Source: Mycolicibacterium madagascariense
GTDB taxonomy: Bacteria; Actinomycetota; Actinomycetes; Mycobacteriales; Mycobacteriaceae
Reading direction: 5' to 3'
Assembly: GCF_010729665.1 (NCBI RefSeq)
Contig: NZ_AP022610.1
Location: 3,472,001-3,536,000 of the forward strand
DNA length: 64,000 bases
The notes beneath the pieces were generated by a model, which was not told the origin of the DNA, searched no databases, and worked only from the letters and a program-made list of their open reading frames with translations. The position numbers and the translations under genes are program-made. How positions within the stretch are numbered: the first letter of the stretch is position 1; each line of letters opens with the position of its first letter. Of the stretch, positions 8,681 to 19,473 are shown one piece after another.

Positions 8681-9814
8681 GTGACCAGGACCCGCGACGA
8701 CGACGCCTGCCCGGGTGCGCTGCAGGTGCACCAGGCCGCCGACGGCGCGCTGGCACGGATCCGGTTGCCCGGCGGCATGATCGCCGCCCCCCAGCTCGAG
8801 GCGCTGGCCCTGGCCGCCGCCCGGTTCGGCTCGTCGTCGATGGAGCTGACCTCGCGCGGCAACGTGCAGGTGCGCGGCGTGACCGACGCGACGGGGCTGG
8901 CCGAGGCCGTCGCGGCGGCGGGGTTGCTCCCGTCGCCGAGCCACGAGCGCGTCCGCAACGTCGTCGCGTCACCGCTGAGCGGGCGCGTCGGTGGCCTCGC
9001 CGACACGCGGGGCGGGGTGCGCGACCTCGATGCCGCCATCCAGGCCAGCGACCGGCTCGCCGAACTGCCGGGCCGGTTCCTGTTCGCCCTTGACGACGGC
9101 CGCGGCGACGTGTCCGGACTCGGCGCCGACGTCGGAGCGCACTACCTCGACGAGGACACCGCCGCACTGCTGGTGGCGGGTGTCGACACCGGCATCCGCA
9201 CGCGCGACGTCGTCCCCGCACTCGTCGAGCTGGCCGAACGGTTCGTCGACGTCCGCGGAACTGCGTGGCGCACAACCGAACTCGACGATCCCACGGTGCT
9301 GCTGGCGGGATGGACCCCCACCGCGGAACCCGGCGCCGGCTGGCCCCCGACGACGCGGCCCCCGGTCGGCTGGCTCACCCAGGACGACGGCCGCGTCACG
9401 CTGGGCGCCGCCGTCCCGCTCGGCGTGCTGCGGACCAGGGTCGCGGAGTACCTGGCCGCCGTCGGGTCGCCACTGGTGATCACGCCGTGGCGCTCGGTGC
9501 TGGTGTGCGACCTCGACGAGGGGATCGCCGACACGGCGTTGCGCGTGCTGGCACCGCTGGGCCTGGTGTTCGACGAGGCGTCGCCCTGGCTCGACGTGAG
9601 CGCGTGTACTGGCAGCCCGGGTTGTGCGCACTCGGCGGCCGACGTCCGTCGCGACGCCGCCGACGCGGCCCGCGCGGGCGGCGCGGGCGGCGCGGGCGAC
9701 GGCCGTGGGCACCGGCACTTCGTGGGTTGCGAGCGGGCGTGCGGCAGCCCCCCGACCGGTGAGGTCCTCGTCGCGACCGACGGCGGTTACGAGGTCAGGG
9801 AGCAGGCGTCGTGA
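8681..9814 (+). CDS. cobG: Precorrin-3B synthase
   Basis: A 377-residue enzyme of the aerobic cobalamin pathway that converts precorrin-3A to precorrin-3B, in the nitrite/sulfite reductase ferredoxin-like fold. The N-terminal half has IRLPGGMIAAPQLEALA and MELTSRGNVQVRGV. The C-terminal Fe-S region has CTGSPGCAHS and, after an Ala/Gly-rich stretch, CERACGSP, supplying four cysteines. The start is GTG 8681. In M. tuberculosis cobG leads into cobH and cobIJ; here it ends in a GTGA overlap with a phosphotransferase gene, and no other cob gene lies in the window. Confidence 0.88.
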   Translation: MTRTRDDDACPGALQVHQAADGALARIRLPGGMIAAPQLEALALAAARFGSSSMELTSRGNVQVRGVTDATGLAEAVAAAGLLPSPSHERVRNVVASPLSGRVGGLADTRGGVRDLDAAIQASDRLAELPGRFLFALDDGRGDVSGLGADVGAHYLDEDTAALLVAGVDTGIRTRDVVPALVELAERFVDVRGTAWRTTELDDPTVLLAGWTPTAEPGAGWPPTTRPPVGWLTQDDGRVTLGAAVPLGVLRTRVAEYLAAVGSPLVITPWRSVLVCDLDEGIADTALRVLAPLGLVFDEASPWLDVSACTGSPGCAHSAADVRRDAADAARAGGAGGAGDGRGHRHFVGCERACGSPPTGEVLVATDGGYEVREQAS

Positions 9815-10869
9815 GCGCACCCGCCATCCCCCGCGGCCCGGCCGAAGTGACACCGCGCTGGCTCTCGACCGTCCTCGGCGTGGACGTCGAGGACGTGCGC
9901 GTGACGCCGATCGGCACCGGTCAGACCGGAGCGACCTACCGGCTGGCGGTCGCCTACGGCCGGGCGCCGTCGGAGCTGCCCGCGACGTTCGCGATCAAGC
10001 TGTCGTCCCAGGACGAGGCGGTCCGGGACCGGGTCGCGCTCGGCTACCGTTCCGAGCACGCCTTCTACACCGGCGTCGCCGATGCCGTCGGCGTGCCGAT
10101 CCCCCGGCACTACCACTGCGCGGTCTCCGACGACGGCGGCGACTTCGTCCTCCTGCTGGCCGATCTCGCGCCCGCGGTCCAGGGTGACCAGATCGGCGGA
10201 TGCACCACGGCCGAAGCCGAACTCGCGGTCCGAGCCCTGGCCGGTCTGCACGGACCCACCTGGTGTGACGCGAAGTGGCCCACGTTTCCCGGACTGGTGA
10301 TGTCGACGGCGGACGCCGACGCCATGAAGGGGATGGGCGACGTCGCGGCGATCGCTGCCCAGATGACCCTCGATCGACTCGGCGACCGGATGAGCGCGCA
10401 GGACCGGGCCACGGTGACCGAGACCATGGCCGCCGTGACGCCGTGGCTCGTCGCGACCCAGGACCGCTTCGCGCTCCTGCACGGCGACTACCGCCTCGAC
10501 AACGTGCTCTTCGATCCGGACCGCAGCAGCATCACCGTCGTCGACTGGCAGACGCTGGGAGTGGGGTTGCCCACCCGCGACCTGGCGTACTTCACCGGCA
10601 CCAGCCTGCTGCCCGCGGCGCGTCTCGCGGCCGACCACGACCTCGTCGCGGCGTATCACTCGGAACTGGCCGCCTACGGTGTCGAGGACTACGACCTCGA
10701 CACGTGCCTGCGCGACTACCGCATCGGCATGGTGCAGGTGCCGCTCATCGCGGTGCTCGGCTGTGCGTTCTCGGTCGCCACCGAACGGGGCGACGACATG
10801 ATGCTGGTCATGCTCGAACGCGGTTGCCAGGCGATCCGCGAACTCGACAGCCTCGCCCTGGTCGGCTGA
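9811..10869 (+). CDS. Aminoglycoside-phosphotransferase/EcKinase-like protein
   Basis: A 352-residue protein with a protein-kinase-like fold of the APH type. Visible elements are the ATP-binding lobe (VTPIGTGQTGATYRLAV, then ATFAIKLSS with the Lys), the catalytic loop LLHGDYRLDNVLF and the metal-binding VVDWQTLGVG. Such proteins phosphorylate small hydroxylated molecules, and many mycobacterial members have no known substrate. GTG 9811 overlaps the cobG stop by four bases, so expression is coupled to cobG. Clinical aminoglycoside resistance is not implied. Confidence 0.82.
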   Translation: MSAPAIPRGPAEVTPRWLSTVLGVDVEDVRVTPIGTGQTGATYRLAVAYGRAPSELPATFAIKLSSQDEAVRDRVALGYRSEHAFYTGVADAVGVPIPRHYHCAVSDDGGDFVLLLADLAPAVQGDQIGGCTTAEAELAVRALAGLHGPTWCDAKWPTFPGLVMSTADADAMKGMGDVAAIAAQMTLDRLGDRMSAQDRATVTETMAAVTPWLVATQDRFALLHGDYRLDNVLFDPDRSSITVVDWQTLGVGLPTRDLAYFTGTSLLPAARLAADHDLVAAYHSELAAYGVEDYDLDTCLRDYRIGMVQVPLIAVLGCAFSVATERGDDMMLVMLERGCQAIRELDSLALVG

Positions 10870-10873
10870 GCGA

Positions 10874-11626
10874 TCAGCGCGGCAGCCGCCGCCACAGCGA
10901 CCGCGGCAGCAGGCGCAGCACCACCACCAGCGCCCCCAGTGACCGCGGCACCCAGATCTCGCTGCGGCGCTTAGCCAGCGCCCGGGCCGCCGCCTCGGCG
11001 ACCTGCGCGGGCGTGCTCGACAGCGGCGCGGGCGACATGCCCCGGGTCATCCGGCCGACGACGAACCCCGGGCGGACCAGCAGCACCCGGACGCCGGACC
11101 CGTGCAGCGCATCGGCCAGCCCGCGGCTGAACGCGTCGAGGCCCGACTTCGCCGACCCGTAGACGTAGTTGGCGCGCCGCGGACGCGCACCGGCGACCGA
11201 CGAGAACACGACGATCGCACCGCGGCCCGCCGACCGCATCGTGGCGGCCAGCACCGTCAGCAGACTGACCTGCGCGGTGTAGTCGGTATGCACGATCGCC
11301 GCCGCGTGCGCCGCGTCGGTCTCGGCCCGCGCCTGATCGCCCAGGATCCCGAACGCCACCACTGCCGTCCCGATCGGCCCGTGCTCGGCGACGATCGACG
11401 CGACGAGCGGGGCGTGCGACGCGAGGTCGTCGGCGTCGAACTCGCGGACGTGCACGGCGACCGCGCCGGCCGCGCTCACCGCGGCCGCCTCGGCGGTCAG
11501 CCGATCGGCTCCCCTGGCCGCCAGGACCACCGTCGCACCGGGCGCCAGCCGGGTAGCCAGCTCGAGACCGATCTCGCTGCGGCCACCGAAGATCACGACC
11601 ACGCCCGCGCCCGTCGTGTCCTTCAT
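10874..11626 (-). CDS. Short-chain dehydrogenase, DprE2-like (Rv2073c-type)
   Basis: A 250-residue Rossmann oxidoreductase. The nucleotide motif is [15 protein letters not shown], close to the SSEIG pattern of DprE2. The catalytic Ser and YxxxK are in [19 protein letters not shown] followed by SAKSG. The hydrophobic basic C-terminus ([12 protein letters not shown]) suggests membrane association, as in decaprenylphosphoryl-ribose epimerase subunits. I prefer ATG 11626 over 11659, which would leave only two bases to the divergent Rv2074-like gene. It is probably a paralogue of DprE2 rather than DprE2 itself, because no dprE1 is nearby. Confidence 0.82.
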   Translation of the reverse strand: MKDTTGAGVVVIFGGRSEIGLELATRLAPGATVVLAARGADRLTAEAAAVSAAGAVAVHVREFDADDLASHAPLVASIVAEHGPIGTAVVAFGILGDQARAETDAAHAAAIVHTDYTAQVSLLTVLAATMRSAGRGAIVVFSSVAGARPRRANYVYGSAKSGLDAFSRGLADALHGSGVRVLLVRPGFVVGRMTRGMSPAPLSSTPAQVAEAAARALAKRRSEIWVPRSLGALVVVLRLLPRSLWRRLPR

Positions 11627-11661
11627 GGCTGCGATTATGTCCTGCGCTAGGTTGGACACCG

Positions 11662-12090
11662 ATGGCTACACCTGGTCGCAAGGCCACGACGCGGCTGACC
11701 AACGATGCGCTGGCATTCCTGACCGAGCGGCATCTCGCCATGCTCACCACGCTGCGCGCCGACAACTCCCCGCACGTCGTCGCCGTCGGCTTCACCTTCG
11801 ATCCCAAGACTCACGTTGCCCGCGTCATCACCTCGGGCGGCACGCAGAAGGCCGTCAACGCCGAGGAACGCGGAGTCGCCGTGCTGAGCCAGGTCGATGG
11901 CGCCCGCTGGCTCTCGCTAGAGGGCAGCTCCACGGTCAACGCCGATCCCGACGCGGTGCGCGACGCCGAACTGCGCTACGCCCAGCGCTACCGCACGCCG
12001 CGCGTCAATCCCCGGCGCGTCGTGATCGAGGTGCGGATCGAGCGCGTCCTGGGCTCCTCGGAGCTGCTGGACCGCGGCGGCGACGCCTGA
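11662..12090 (+). CDS. F420-dependent PPOX-class reductase (Rv2074-like)
   Basis: A 142-residue split-barrel protein. Conserved blocks are [58 protein letters not shown] and the C-terminal [20 protein letters not shown]. It matches Rv2074, described as an F420H2-dependent biliverdin reductase, and the divergent Rv2073c-like neighbour supports orthology by synteny. The family call is good; the biliverdin activity is transferred by homology. Confidence 0.85.
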   Translation: MATPGRKATTRLTNDALAFLTERHLAMLTTLRADNSPHVVAVGFTFDPKTHVARVITSGGTQKAVNAEERGVAVLSQVDGARWLSLEGSSTVNADPDAVRDAELRYAQRYRTPRVNPRRVVIEVRIERVLGSSELLDRGGDA

Positions 12091-12109
12091 TGCTCACGAC
12101 GCCCGATCG

Positions 12110-13243
12110 CTAGACGGGAACCACCACCAGCTCGTGCGGCCGGTCGTTGACCGACTGCGCTCCATCGGCGGTCACCACCACGATGTCCTCGATGCGCGCG
12201 CCCCACTGCCCCGGGAAGTAGATGCCCGGCTCGATGCTGAAGGCCATTCCCTCCTCGAGGGGCAGGTCGTTGCCGGCGACGATGTAGGGCTCCTCGTGCA
12301 CCGACAGCCCGATGCCGTGGCCGGTGCGGTGCACGAACACCTCGGCCAGCCCCTCGGCGGCCAGCACGTCGCGAGCCGCGGCGTCGACCTGCTCGGCGGT
12401 GACGCCGGGGCGCACGGCCGCGACCGCCGCCCGTTGGGCGCGCTGCAGCACGCCGTAGCGCGCGGCGACGTCCTCGTCGGGCTCTCCGATGCTGTAGGTC
12501 CGCGTCGAGTCGGAGTTGTACCCGGGCTCGTACGGCCCGCCGATGTCGACGACGACGACGTCCCCCACCTGCAGTGCCCGGTCGGAGCACTCGTGGTGGG
12601 GGTCGGCGCCGTTGGGACCCGAGCCGACGATGATGAATGCGACCTCCGAATGTCCTTCGGCGACAATCGCTTCGGCGATGTCGGCCGCGACGTCGGCCTC
12701 GGTGCGGCCGGGTATGAGGAACTCGGGCACGCGCGCGTGCACGCGATCGATCGCCGCACCGGCCTTGCGCAGCGCGTCGATCTCGGCGGCGTCCTTGATC
12801 ATCCGCAACCGGCGCAGCACGTCGGTCGCCAAGACCGGCACCACGCCGAACACGTCCGCCAGCGGCAACAGGTGCAGGGCGGGCATGGCATCGGTCACCG
12901 CGGTGGCGACACGGCCACCGCCGAGCGCATCGGCCACCAGGCGGTAGGGGTCGTCGCCGTCGACCCAATCCCGCACTGCCACACCCAGTTCCACGACCGC
13001 GGAGTCCTTGAGCGACGCCAGCTCCATCCGCGGGACCACGACGGTCGGCTCACCGTCGGCGGGCAGCACCAGCGCCGTCAGCCGCTCGAAGGTCTGCGCG
13101 CGCGAGCCGACGAGGTAGCGCAGGTCGTACCCCGGGGTGATGACCAAACCGGCCAGACCGGCGTCGGCCGCCGCGGCCGTCGCCGCACGCAGCCGCCCCG
13201 CGTACACGTCGGTGCCGAATCTGCCCTGCTCACCGGAGTCCAT
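12110..13243 (-). CDS. pepQ: M24-family Xaa-Pro dipeptidase/aminopeptidase
   Basis: A 377-residue pita-bread metallopeptidase that cleaves Xaa-Pro bonds in the cytoplasm. The N-terminal creatinase-like domain (about residues 15-140) is followed by the dimetal domain. Ligand motifs seen are VVDIGGPYEPGYNSDST (two Asp), HRTGHGIGLSVHEEPY (His), SIEPGIYFPG (Glu) and ARIEDIVVV (Glu). It corresponds to Rv2089c, annotated pepE in M. tuberculosis. The neighbouring gene downstream on the chromosome is convergent. Confidence 0.92.
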   Translation of the reverse strand: MDSGEQGRFGTDVYAGRLRAATAAAADAGLAGLVITPGYDLRYLVGSRAQTFERLTALVLPADGEPTVVVPRMELASLKDSAVVELGVAVRDWVDGDDPYRLVADALGGGRVATAVTDAMPALHLLPLADVFGVVPVLATDVLRRLRMIKDAAEIDALRKAGAAIDRVHARVPEFLIPGRTEADVAADIAEAIVAEGHSEVAFIIVGSGPNGADPHHECSDRALQVGDVVVVDIGGPYEPGYNSDSTRTYSIGEPDEDVAARYGVLQRAQRAAVAAVRPGVTAEQVDAAARDVLAAEGLAEVFVHRTGHGIGLSVHEEPYIVAGNDLPLEEGMAFSIEPGIYFPGQWGARIEDIVVVTADGAQSVNDRPHELVVVPV

Positions 13244-13253
13244 GCCGTCGAGG

Positions 13254-13649
13254 TTAATCGGCGGGCAGATAGCTGGCGACCTCGACCAAGTTGCCGTCCG
13301 GATCGCGGCAGTAATGCGACGTCATCGGGCCCAGCGCGCCCGTCTTGGGCACCGGCCCCTCGGTGATCTGCACGCCGCAGGAGCGCAGGTGCGCACCCAC
13401 CTCGGCCGGGGTGCTGAGTGCGACGAAGCAGATGTCCACCGTGCCCGGCGCATCGACCTCCGAGGTCACCCAGTTCGGCGCACCCGTCGGCCGCAGGTTC
13501 AGCTTCTGGTTGCCGAACCGCAACGCGGTCCGACCCGGCCCGAACGTCTCACGCCGCATGCCGAGGACGCGGACGTACCAGTCGGCGGTGGCGTCGACGT
13601 CACGGCAGTTGAGCACCACGTGATCGACGTGATCGACGGAAAACGGCAT
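13254..13649 (-). CDS. VOC-family (glyoxalase-like) protein
   Basis: A 131-residue protein with the vicinal-oxygen-chelate fold: [20 protein letters not shown] opens the first beta-alpha-beta-beta unit, and [17 protein letters not shown] closes the second, holding the usual metal-ligand positions (His and Glu). It resembles glyoxalase/bleomycin-resistance-type proteins (YP_virulence-like). I chose ATG 13649 because upstream in-frame sequence to 13886 lies antisense to the next gene. The substrate is unknown. Confidence 0.82.
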   Translation of the reverse strand: MPFSVDHVDHVVLNCRDVDATADWYVRVLGMRRETFGPGRTALRFGNQKLNLRPTGAPNWVTSEVDAPGTVDICFVALSTPAEVGAHLRSCGVQITEGPVPKTGALGPMTSHYCRDPDGNLVEVASYLPAD

Positions 13650-13671
13650 ACCCCACGCTACTGTCACTGCA

Positions 13672-14631
13672 ATGTCCGCACCCGTCATGCTGCTCGACGG
13701 CGCCAGCATGTGGTTCCGTTCCTTCTTCGGCGTCCCCTCCTCCATCACCGCACCCGACGGCCGACCGGTCAACGCTGTACGCGGATTCCTCGACACCGTC
13801 GCGACACTCGTCGCCAAGGATCGGCCGGGGCGGTTGGTCGTGTGTCTGGATCTGGACTGGCGACCCCAGTGGCGGGTCGACCTCATTCCCTCCTACAAGG
13901 CGCACCGCGTCGAGGAGGAGCGCGCCTCCGGTGAGCCCGACGTCGAGGAGGTGCCCGACGACCTCACCCCGCAGGTCGACATGATCATGGCGCTGCTCGA
14001 CGCGTTCGGCATCGCCACCGCCGGAGCGGTCGGATACGAGGCCGACGACGTGCTCGGCACGCTGGCCGCCAGGGAACGCCGCGACCCCGTCGTGGTGGTG
14101 AGCGGAGACCGCGACCTCCTGCAGCTGGTCGCCGACGAGCCGGTGCGCACCAGGGTCTTCTACATCGGCCGCGGCCTGAGCAAGGCCACGCTCTTTGGGC
14201 CCGCCGAGGTCGCCGACGTCTACGGCGTGCCCGTGGACCGCGCCGGCCCGGCCTACGCCGAACTCGCGCTGTTGCGCGGGGACCCCTCCGACGGGCTGCC
14301 CGGTGTGGCGGGCATCGGCGAGAAGACCGCGACGACGCTGCTCGCCCAACACGGTTCGCTGCAGCGGATCATGGCCGCCGCGGCGGACCCGACGTCGAAG
14401 ATGCCTGCGGCACAACGGAAGAAGCTCGTGGCGTCCGTCGACTACGTCGCAGCCGCGGAGAAGGTGGTGCGGGTGGCGACCGATGCCGACGTCACCCTGT
14501 CGACGCCGACGGACGACCTACCGCTGGCCGCCAGGGACCCGCGCAGGGTGGCCGAACTGGCGGGCGAACTGGGCGTGACGTCGTCGGTCGCGCGCCTGCA
14601 GAAGGCGCTCGACGACCTGCCGTCGCGCTAG
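13672..14631 (+). CDS. 5'-3' exonuclease (Rv2090-like)
   Basis: A 319-residue protein equivalent to the N-terminal FEN/5'-nuclease domain of DNA polymerase I, without a polymerase domain. Acidic metal-site motifs are visible: [35 protein letters not shown] and [13 protein letters not shown] helix-hairpin-helix follows ([20 protein letters not shown]). It likely removes flaps or RNA primers as a backup to PolA. The TAG stop overlaps the convergent DUF4333 gene by four bases. Confidence 0.9.
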   Translation: MSAPVMLLDGASMWFRSFFGVPSSITAPDGRPVNAVRGFLDTVATLVAKDRPGRLVVCLDLDWRPQWRVDLIPSYKAHRVEEERASGEPDVEEVPDDLTPQVDMIMALLDAFGIATAGAVGYEADDVLGTLAARERRDPVVVVSGDRDLLQLVADEPVRTRVFYIGRGLSKATLFGPAEVADVYGVPVDRAGPAYAELALLRGDPSDGLPGVAGIGEKTATTLLAQHGSLQRIMAAAADPTSKMPAAQRKKLVASVDYVAAAEKVVRVATDADVTLSTPTDDLPLAARDPRRVAELAGELGVTSSVARLQKALDDLPSR

Positions 14632-15389
14632 CGCGGCCTGCCCACCTCGTAGGTGCCGCTGTCGTCCTGGAAGGTCACGGTGACCTGACGTCGGGTGCCG
14701 TCGATGCTGACCTCGCAGTCGAACGTGCCGCCCTTGACGACCTTCGGGTTGGCTCCGTTGTTGCAGCTGACATCCTGAACGTTCTTGGCGCCGTAGCCAT
14801 TCGTCTGATCGCTGAGGATCTGCTGCACGCCGGTCTGGGCGGCCTTGACGTCGAGGTTGGTGGTCACGAAGAAGCCCGGCTTCCAGAAACCGAGGATGCC
14901 GACGACGACCAGGACCACGACGACCACCGCCCCGATCACGCCGAGGATGACGCCCCTGGGCCTCTTGGTACCCGACTCGGGGGAGCCGTACGGCGTGTAC
15001 TGCTGGTTGGGGTCGTACTGCCCGGGCTGCTGGCCGTAGGGCTGGTTCGGATCGTAGGGCCCGTACTGCGGGGCCTGGCCGTACTGCGGCGGCTGTCCGT
15101 ACTGCGGTTGCTGGCCGTACTGCGGGGCCTGCGGATGCGACGTCGGGCCGTAGGCCGCCGGCGGCTGCCCGTACTGCTCGCCCTGCGGGTATCCCGGCTG
15201 CCCGTAGGTGGGCTGCTGATAGGGCTGACCGCCGTACGCGGGAGGCTGCTGACCGTAGGCGGGGGGCTGCTGATTCCAGGCGGAATGCTCGGGCTGCGGC
15301 TGCTCAGGCGCCTGCGGCTGCCATGCCGGGTCGGCAGGAGGCTGGCTCGCCCACTGCTGGGAGGGGTCGGATCCCTGCGGTCCGCTCAT
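14628..15389 (-). CDS. Membrane-anchored DUF4333 protein with Gln/Tyr/Pro-rich N-terminus (Rv2091c-like)
   Basis: A 253-residue protein. The first 140 or so residues are low-complexity and built on QYGQ/PQYG/PAYG repeats, cytoplasmic by prediction. One transmembrane helix follows ([20 protein letters not shown]), then an exported DUF4333 domain with a Cys pair ([10 protein letters not shown] and [12 protein letters not shown]). The start ATG 15389 is preceded by AAGGAG. It matches Rv2091c, downstream of helY. The tail overlaps the convergent exonuclease gene. DUF4333 has no assigned biochemical role. Confidence 0.85.
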   Translation of the reverse strand: MSGPQGSDPSQQWASQPPADPAWQPQAPEQPQPEHSAWNQQPPAYGQQPPAYGGQPYQQPTYGQPGYPQGEQYGQPPAAYGPTSHPQAPQYGQQPQYGQPPQYGQAPQYGPYDPNQPYGQQPGQYDPNQQYTPYGSPESGTKRPRGVILGVIGAVVVVVLVVVGILGFWKPGFFVTTNLDVKAAQTGVQQILSDQTNGYGAKNVQDVSCNNGANPKVVKGGTFDCEVSIDGTRRQVTVTFQDDSGTYEVGRPR

Positions 15390-15438
15390 CGTCACTCCTT
15401 GGTGGTCAACTCGTCGGGTTCGCGACGCTGCCGACACC

Positions 15439-18219
15439 CTACCCCGCATCAACAGCGACGACGCCGCGCCGAATCGCGTCGATCGCGCGTTTTGCGGTCG
15501 CCCGCAGAGCGGGTGTCGGAGCGGCATTGCGCACCTGGTCGAGCAGATCGAGCACCTGTCGGCACCACCGCACGAAATCGCCTGCCGACAAGGGAGATCC
15601 GCTGCCGGAGGCATCCGAGGCGGCCAGCGACGCCGACAGCTCACCGGTCGTCGCCCAGCGGTGGATCGCGGCCACGAAACCGGCGTCCGGTTCGCGACTC
15701 GCCGGGAGCCGGTGGCGCTGCTCGTCGGCGCGAATCTCCGACCACGACCGGCGGGTCTGAGACAGCGCGCGGCGCATGGCCGGCGTGGCGTTCTCCACGA
15801 CCAGCGACGCGCCGGGGGCGTCGCCCCGCGACTCGAACAGCACCGCCGAGACGACCCCGGCCAGTTCGGCGGCGTCCAGACCGTTCCACGTTCCGCTGCG
15901 CAGACATTCGGCGACGAGCAGGTCGCTCTCGCTGTAGATGCGCGACAGCAGCAGGCCGTCGGCCGTGACCTTTAGGTCACCGCCGTCGACCGCGTCGATG
16001 AAGCCTCGCTCGGTGAGCAGCAGCACGATGCGGTCGAAGGTGCGGGCCAGCGAGTTCGTCGCCGCCGCCACCTTCTTCTGGATGTCGGCGTTGTCGCGCT
16101 CGATGCGCAGGAAACGCTCGGCGAGGCGGACCTGGTCCTCGCGGTCGGCGAGGTGATGCGCGGGGTGGGTCCGCAATTGTTCACGCAGCGCGGCCAATTC
16201 GGGATCGACGTCGTGCTCGCGATCGTGACCGCCGGGAGAACGCTTCGGACGCCCGCCGGGGACCCGCAACCCGGCGGCCGCGGAGCGCAGCGCCGACGCG
16301 ACGTCACGCCGCACGCGCGGCTGGCGGTGCTCGACACGCTTGGGCAGCGTCATGGTCCCGACCTTGGCGGACGAGCCGGAGAAGTCCGTCGACGATATGC
16401 GGCCTGCCCAACGGTCTTCGGTCAACACCAGCGGCCGGGGATCGTCGCCGTCGCCGGCCGGTTCGAGCACGACCGCCAGGCCACCGCGACGCCCCTGCCC
16501 GATGGTGATGATGTCGCCGCGGCGCAGCGCCGCGAGCGCATCGTTGGCCGCCTGGCGCCGCTGCAGTCGCGACGCCCGCGACTGGGCCCGTTCGCGGTCG
16601 GCGATGGTGGCGCGCAACCGCGCGTACGCCAGGATCGCGGCGTCGCGGCCGCCGAACTGCGCGGCGATCTCGTCCATCATCCGTTCGCCCCGCGTCACCC
16701 CGCGGACGAGGCCGACCACCGAGCGGTCGGCCTGGAACTGGGCGAAGGACCGCTCCAGCAGCCGGTGCGCCTGCTCGGGTCCCATCTGGTGGGCGAGGTT
16801 GATCGTCATGTTGTACGACGGCGCGAACGAGCTGCGCAGCGGGAAGGTTCGGGTGGAGGCCAGGCCCGCCACGTCGGCCGGTTCGACGTCCGGATGCCAC
16901 AGCACGACCGCGTGCCCCTCGACGTCGATGCCACGCCGGCCCGCGCGCCCGGTCAACTGGGTGTACTCCCCCGGCGTCAACGGCGCGTGCTGCTCCCCGT
17001 TGAACTTCACCAACCGCTCCAGCACGACGGTGCGGGCGGGCATGTTGATGCCCAATGCCAGTGTCTCCGTGGCGAATACGGCCTTCACCAGACCCGCGGT
17101 GAAGAGCTCCTCGACGGTGTGGCGGAACACCGGCAGCAGCCCCGCGTGGTGGGCGGCCAGGCCGCGCAGCAGGCCTTCGCGCCATTCGTAGTAGCCGAGC
17201 ACCGCGAGGTCGGCGTCGTCGAGGTCGGCACAGCGTCGGTCGATCACCTCGGAGATGCGCGCGCGCTCGCGGTCGTCGGTGAGCCGCAGCGACGACCGCA
17301 GGCACTGCTTGACCGCGGCGTCGCAACCGGCGCGGGAGAAGACGAAGGTGATCGCGGGCAGCAGCCCCTCGTGGTCGAGCACGCCGATGACGTCGGGGCG
17401 CGACGGCGGTCGGTAGATGGTCGGCCGCCCCCGGTTGCCCGCTCTGCCCCGGCCGCGGGGCTGCCAGTCCGAGAGCCGGTCGGCCTCCCTGCGGTGGGCG
17501 ATGTGGCGGATCAGATCGGGGTCCACCAGCGTGCGGTTCGCGGCGCCGTCGGGCCCCCCGTCGGTGCCCTCGAACAGGTCGTAGACGCGCTTGCCGACCA
17601 TCATGTGCTGCCACAGCGGCACGGGCCGGTGCTCGTCGACGACGACGGTGGTGTCGCCACGCACGGTCTGGATCCAGCCGCCGAACTCCTCGGCGTTGCT
17701 CACCGTGGCCGACAGGCTGACCAGGCGGACGTCCTCGGGCAGGTGCAGGATCACCTCCTCCCACACCGCGCCGCGCATCCGGTCGGCGAGGAAGTGGACC
17801 TCGTCCATGACGACGTGCGAAAGACCTTGCAGCGCATGGGAATTGGCGTACAGCATGTTGCGCAGCACCTCGGTCGTCATCACGACCACGGGGGCGTCGC
17901 CGTTGACGTTCTGATCCCCGGTCAGCAGCCCGATGCGCTCGGCGCCGTACCGCTGGACCAGGTCGTTGTGCTTCTGGTTGCTCAGCGCCTTGATCGGGGT
18001 GGTGTAGAAGCACTTGCGGCCCGCGGCCAGCGCGAGGTGCACCGCGAACTCGCCGACGACCGTCTTGCCGGCCCCGGTCGGCGCGCACACCAGCACCCCG
18101 TGCCCGTTCTCCAGTGCCTGGCACGCCCGGGTCTGGAAGCCGTCGAGGGAGAACGGCAGCTGAGCGGCGAAGTCGTCGAGTTGGGTTGGCGCCGACGACG
18201 ACTCAGGTGGCTTGGTCAT
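15439..18219 (-). CDS. helY: Ski2-like superfamily II helicase HelY
   Basis: A 926-residue ATP-dependent helicase related to Ski2/Mtr4. Motifs run in order from the N-terminus: Q-like [15 protein letters not shown], Walker [15 protein letters not shown], motif Ia [18 protein letters not shown] box ([13 protein letters not shown]), motif [17 protein letters not shown], motif [17 protein letters not shown], and C-terminal Ski2-type regions. It probably unwinds structured RNA or RNA-DNA. I start at ATG 18219 (MTKPPESSS), which overlaps the tatC end by 17 bases; the longer reading to 18279 is entirely inside tatC. It is the last gene of the pafB-pafC-tatA-tatC-helY operon. Confidence 0.94.
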   Translation of the reverse strand: MTKPPESSSAPTQLDDFAAQLPFSLDGFQTRACQALENGHGVLVCAPTGAGKTVVGEFAVHLALAAGRKCFYTTPIKALSNQKHNDLVQRYGAERIGLLTGDQNVNGDAPVVVMTTEVLRNMLYANSHALQGLSHVVMDEVHFLADRMRGAVWEEVILHLPEDVRLVSLSATVSNAEEFGGWIQTVRGDTTVVVDEHRPVPLWQHMMVGKRVYDLFEGTDGGPDGAANRTLVDPDLIRHIAHRREADRLSDWQPRGRGRAGNRGRPTIYRPPSRPDVIGVLDHEGLLPAITFVFSRAGCDAAVKQCLRSSLRLTDDRERARISEVIDRRCADLDDADLAVLGYYEWREGLLRGLAAHHAGLLPVFRHTVEELFTAGLVKAVFATETLALGINMPARTVVLERLVKFNGEQHAPLTPGEYTQLTGRAGRRGIDVEGHAVVLWHPDVEPADVAGLASTRTFPLRSSFAPSYNMTINLAHQMGPEQAHRLLERSFAQFQADRSVVGLVRGVTRGERMMDEIAAQFGGRDAAILAYARLRATIADRERAQSRASRLQRRQAANDALAALRRGDIITIGQGRRGGLAVVLEPAGDGDDPRPLVLTEDRWAGRISSTDFSGSSAKVGTMTLPKRVEHRQPRVRRDVASALRSAAAGLRVPGGRPKRSPGGHDREHDVDPELAALREQLRTHPAHHLADREDQVRLAERFLRIERDNADIQKKVAAATNSLARTFDRIVLLLTERGFIDAVDGGDLKVTADGLLLSRIYSESDLLVAECLRSGTWNGLDAAELAGVVSAVLFESRGDAPGASLVVENATPAMRRALSQTRRSWSEIRADEQRHRLPASREPDAGFVAAIHRWATTGELSASLAASDASGSGSPLSAGDFVRWCRQVLDLLDQVRNAAPTPALRATAKRAIDAIRRGVVAVDAG

Positions 18220-19171
18220 CGATGCCCAGCCGGGACGGAGCGGGCACGGCGGTGGGCGGCTCCACGGGCTCCACGGCACCCAGTGGTGCGGCCACGTCGT
18301 CGGGCACCTCCTCCAGTGCCGCGCGCCGCGCCTTGCGCCGGTCGTGGACGCGCGCGACCTGGATGGCGATCTCGAGCAGCAGCGACAGCGCCGTCGCGAG
18401 TGCCAGCATCGAGAACGGATCCGAGCCGGGCGTGGCGAAGGCGGCGAACACGAAGAGTGCGAAGATCAGCCCCCGCCGCCACGCCTTGAGCCGCTCGTAG
18501 GGCAGCATCCCGACGAGGTTCAACATGATGATCAGCAGCGGGAACTCGAAGCTGATGCCGAACACCAGCAGCAGATTGAGCAGGAACCCGAAGTACTGGT
18601 CGCCGTTGAGGGCCGTGATCTGGACGTCGCTGCCCACGGTCAGCAGGAAGCTCAACGCCTTGGACAGCACCACGTAGGCGAGCACCGCGCCCGTCACGAA
18701 CAGCACCGCGCCGAAGAATACGAACGCCGAGGCGAAGCGACGCTCCTTCTGATACAGCCCCGGGGTGATGAACGCCCACAGCTGCTGCAGCCACACCGGG
18801 CACGCCAACACGACGCCCGCGGTCAAAGCGACCTTGAACCGCAACATGAACTGATCGAACGGGGCCGTCGCCAGCAGTCGGCACTGACCGTCGGGAGCGA
18901 TGTCGGCGCGCGACGACGGCGGCAGCGAGCAGTACGGCTGCCGTAGCCAGTCACCGAGGCTGGGCAGACCCAGGAACCCGTGGGTGTACCAGATGAAACC
19001 GAACACCGTGGTGACGAGGATGGCGGCGACCGCGATCAGCAGGCGGTTGCGGAGCTCCTGCAAGTGGTCGACGAGCGACATGGTGCCGTCGGGATTGGCC
19101 TTCGATCGGCGACGGCGCGGATCGAGCTTCTTGAACAGTCCGGGGGTCTGCACGGGTTGTCTGGGCACCAC
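18203..19171 (-). CDS. tatC: Sec-independent protein translocase TatC
   Basis: A 322-residue polytopic membrane protein, the receptor for twin-arginine signal peptides. The N-terminal [16 protein letters not shown] motif with the conserved Glu, the six-helix core, [19 protein letters not shown] and [18 protein letters not shown] are all visible. An actinobacterial periplasmic loop contains [17 protein letters not shown]. The C-terminal tail is acidic and Pro-rich. It lies 41 bases downstream of the tatA stop and overlaps helY. Confidence 0.96.
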   Translation of the reverse strand: MVPRQPVQTPGLFKKLDPRRRRSKANPDGTMSLVDHLQELRNRLLIAVAAILVTTVFGFIWYTHGFLGLPSLGDWLRQPYCSLPPSSRADIAPDGQCRLLATAPFDQFMLRFKVALTAGVVLACPVWLQQLWAFITPGLYQKERRFASAFVFFGAVLFVTGAVLAYVVLSKALSFLLTVGSDVQITALNGDQYFGFLLNLLLVFGISFEFPLLIIMLNLVGMLPYERLKAWRRGLIFALFVFAAFATPGSDPFSMLALATALSLLLEIAIQVARVHDRRKARRAALEEVPDDVAAPLGAVEPVEPPTAVPAPSRLGIDDQAT

Positions 19172-19212
19172 TCAGCGGCGCTGCCTCGCGGCGCGCCGGG
19201 GGGTTGAGTCGA

Positions 19213-19473
19213 TCAGGCCGGTCGCTGCTCGGGGTGCTGCTGGGGCGCAGGCGACGGCTCGACGCGCTCCGACGCGATGGGCGTCGGCGACGCAGCGGGC
19301 TTGGCCGCCTCGTCGTCGGCCTTGCCATCGGACTGCATTTCCTTGATCTCCGACTTGAAGATGCGCATCGACTTGCCCAGCGAACGCGCGGCGTCGGGGA
19401 GCTTCTTCGCCCCAAACAACAGCACGAAGATCGCGATGACGATCAACCAGTGCCACGGTTGCAAACCACCCAA
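19213..19473 (-). CDS. tatA: Sec-independent protein translocase TatA
   Basis: An 86-residue pore-forming Tat subunit. It has a single N-terminal helix ([20 protein letters not shown]), the conserved [20 protein letters not shown] amphipathic helix and a charged tail. I choose TTG 19473, giving MGGLQPWHW, because GGAGGT ends seven bases before it and the N-terminus then aligns with the MGSLSPWHW start of M. tuberculosis TatA. GTG 19482 in the same frame would place its ribosome site directly against the start codon. Confidence 0.94.
   Translation of the reverse strand: MGGLQPWHWLIVIAIFVLLFGAKKLPDAARSLGKSMRIFKSEIKEMQSDGKADDEAAKPAASPTPIASERVEPSPAPQQHPEQRPA

Noticed and set aside
8681..9814. 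Reading cobG as an assimilatory nitrite or sulfite reductase
   Set aside because: It is much shorter than those enzymes, has only one ferredoxin-like repeat set of the CobG type, and sits at the cobG syntenic position.
16153..18489. A 778-residue plus-strand frame opposite helY
   Set aside because: It mirrors helY codons, is rich in Arg/Gln/His/Val/Gly without any domain, and helY is unmistakable on the other strand.
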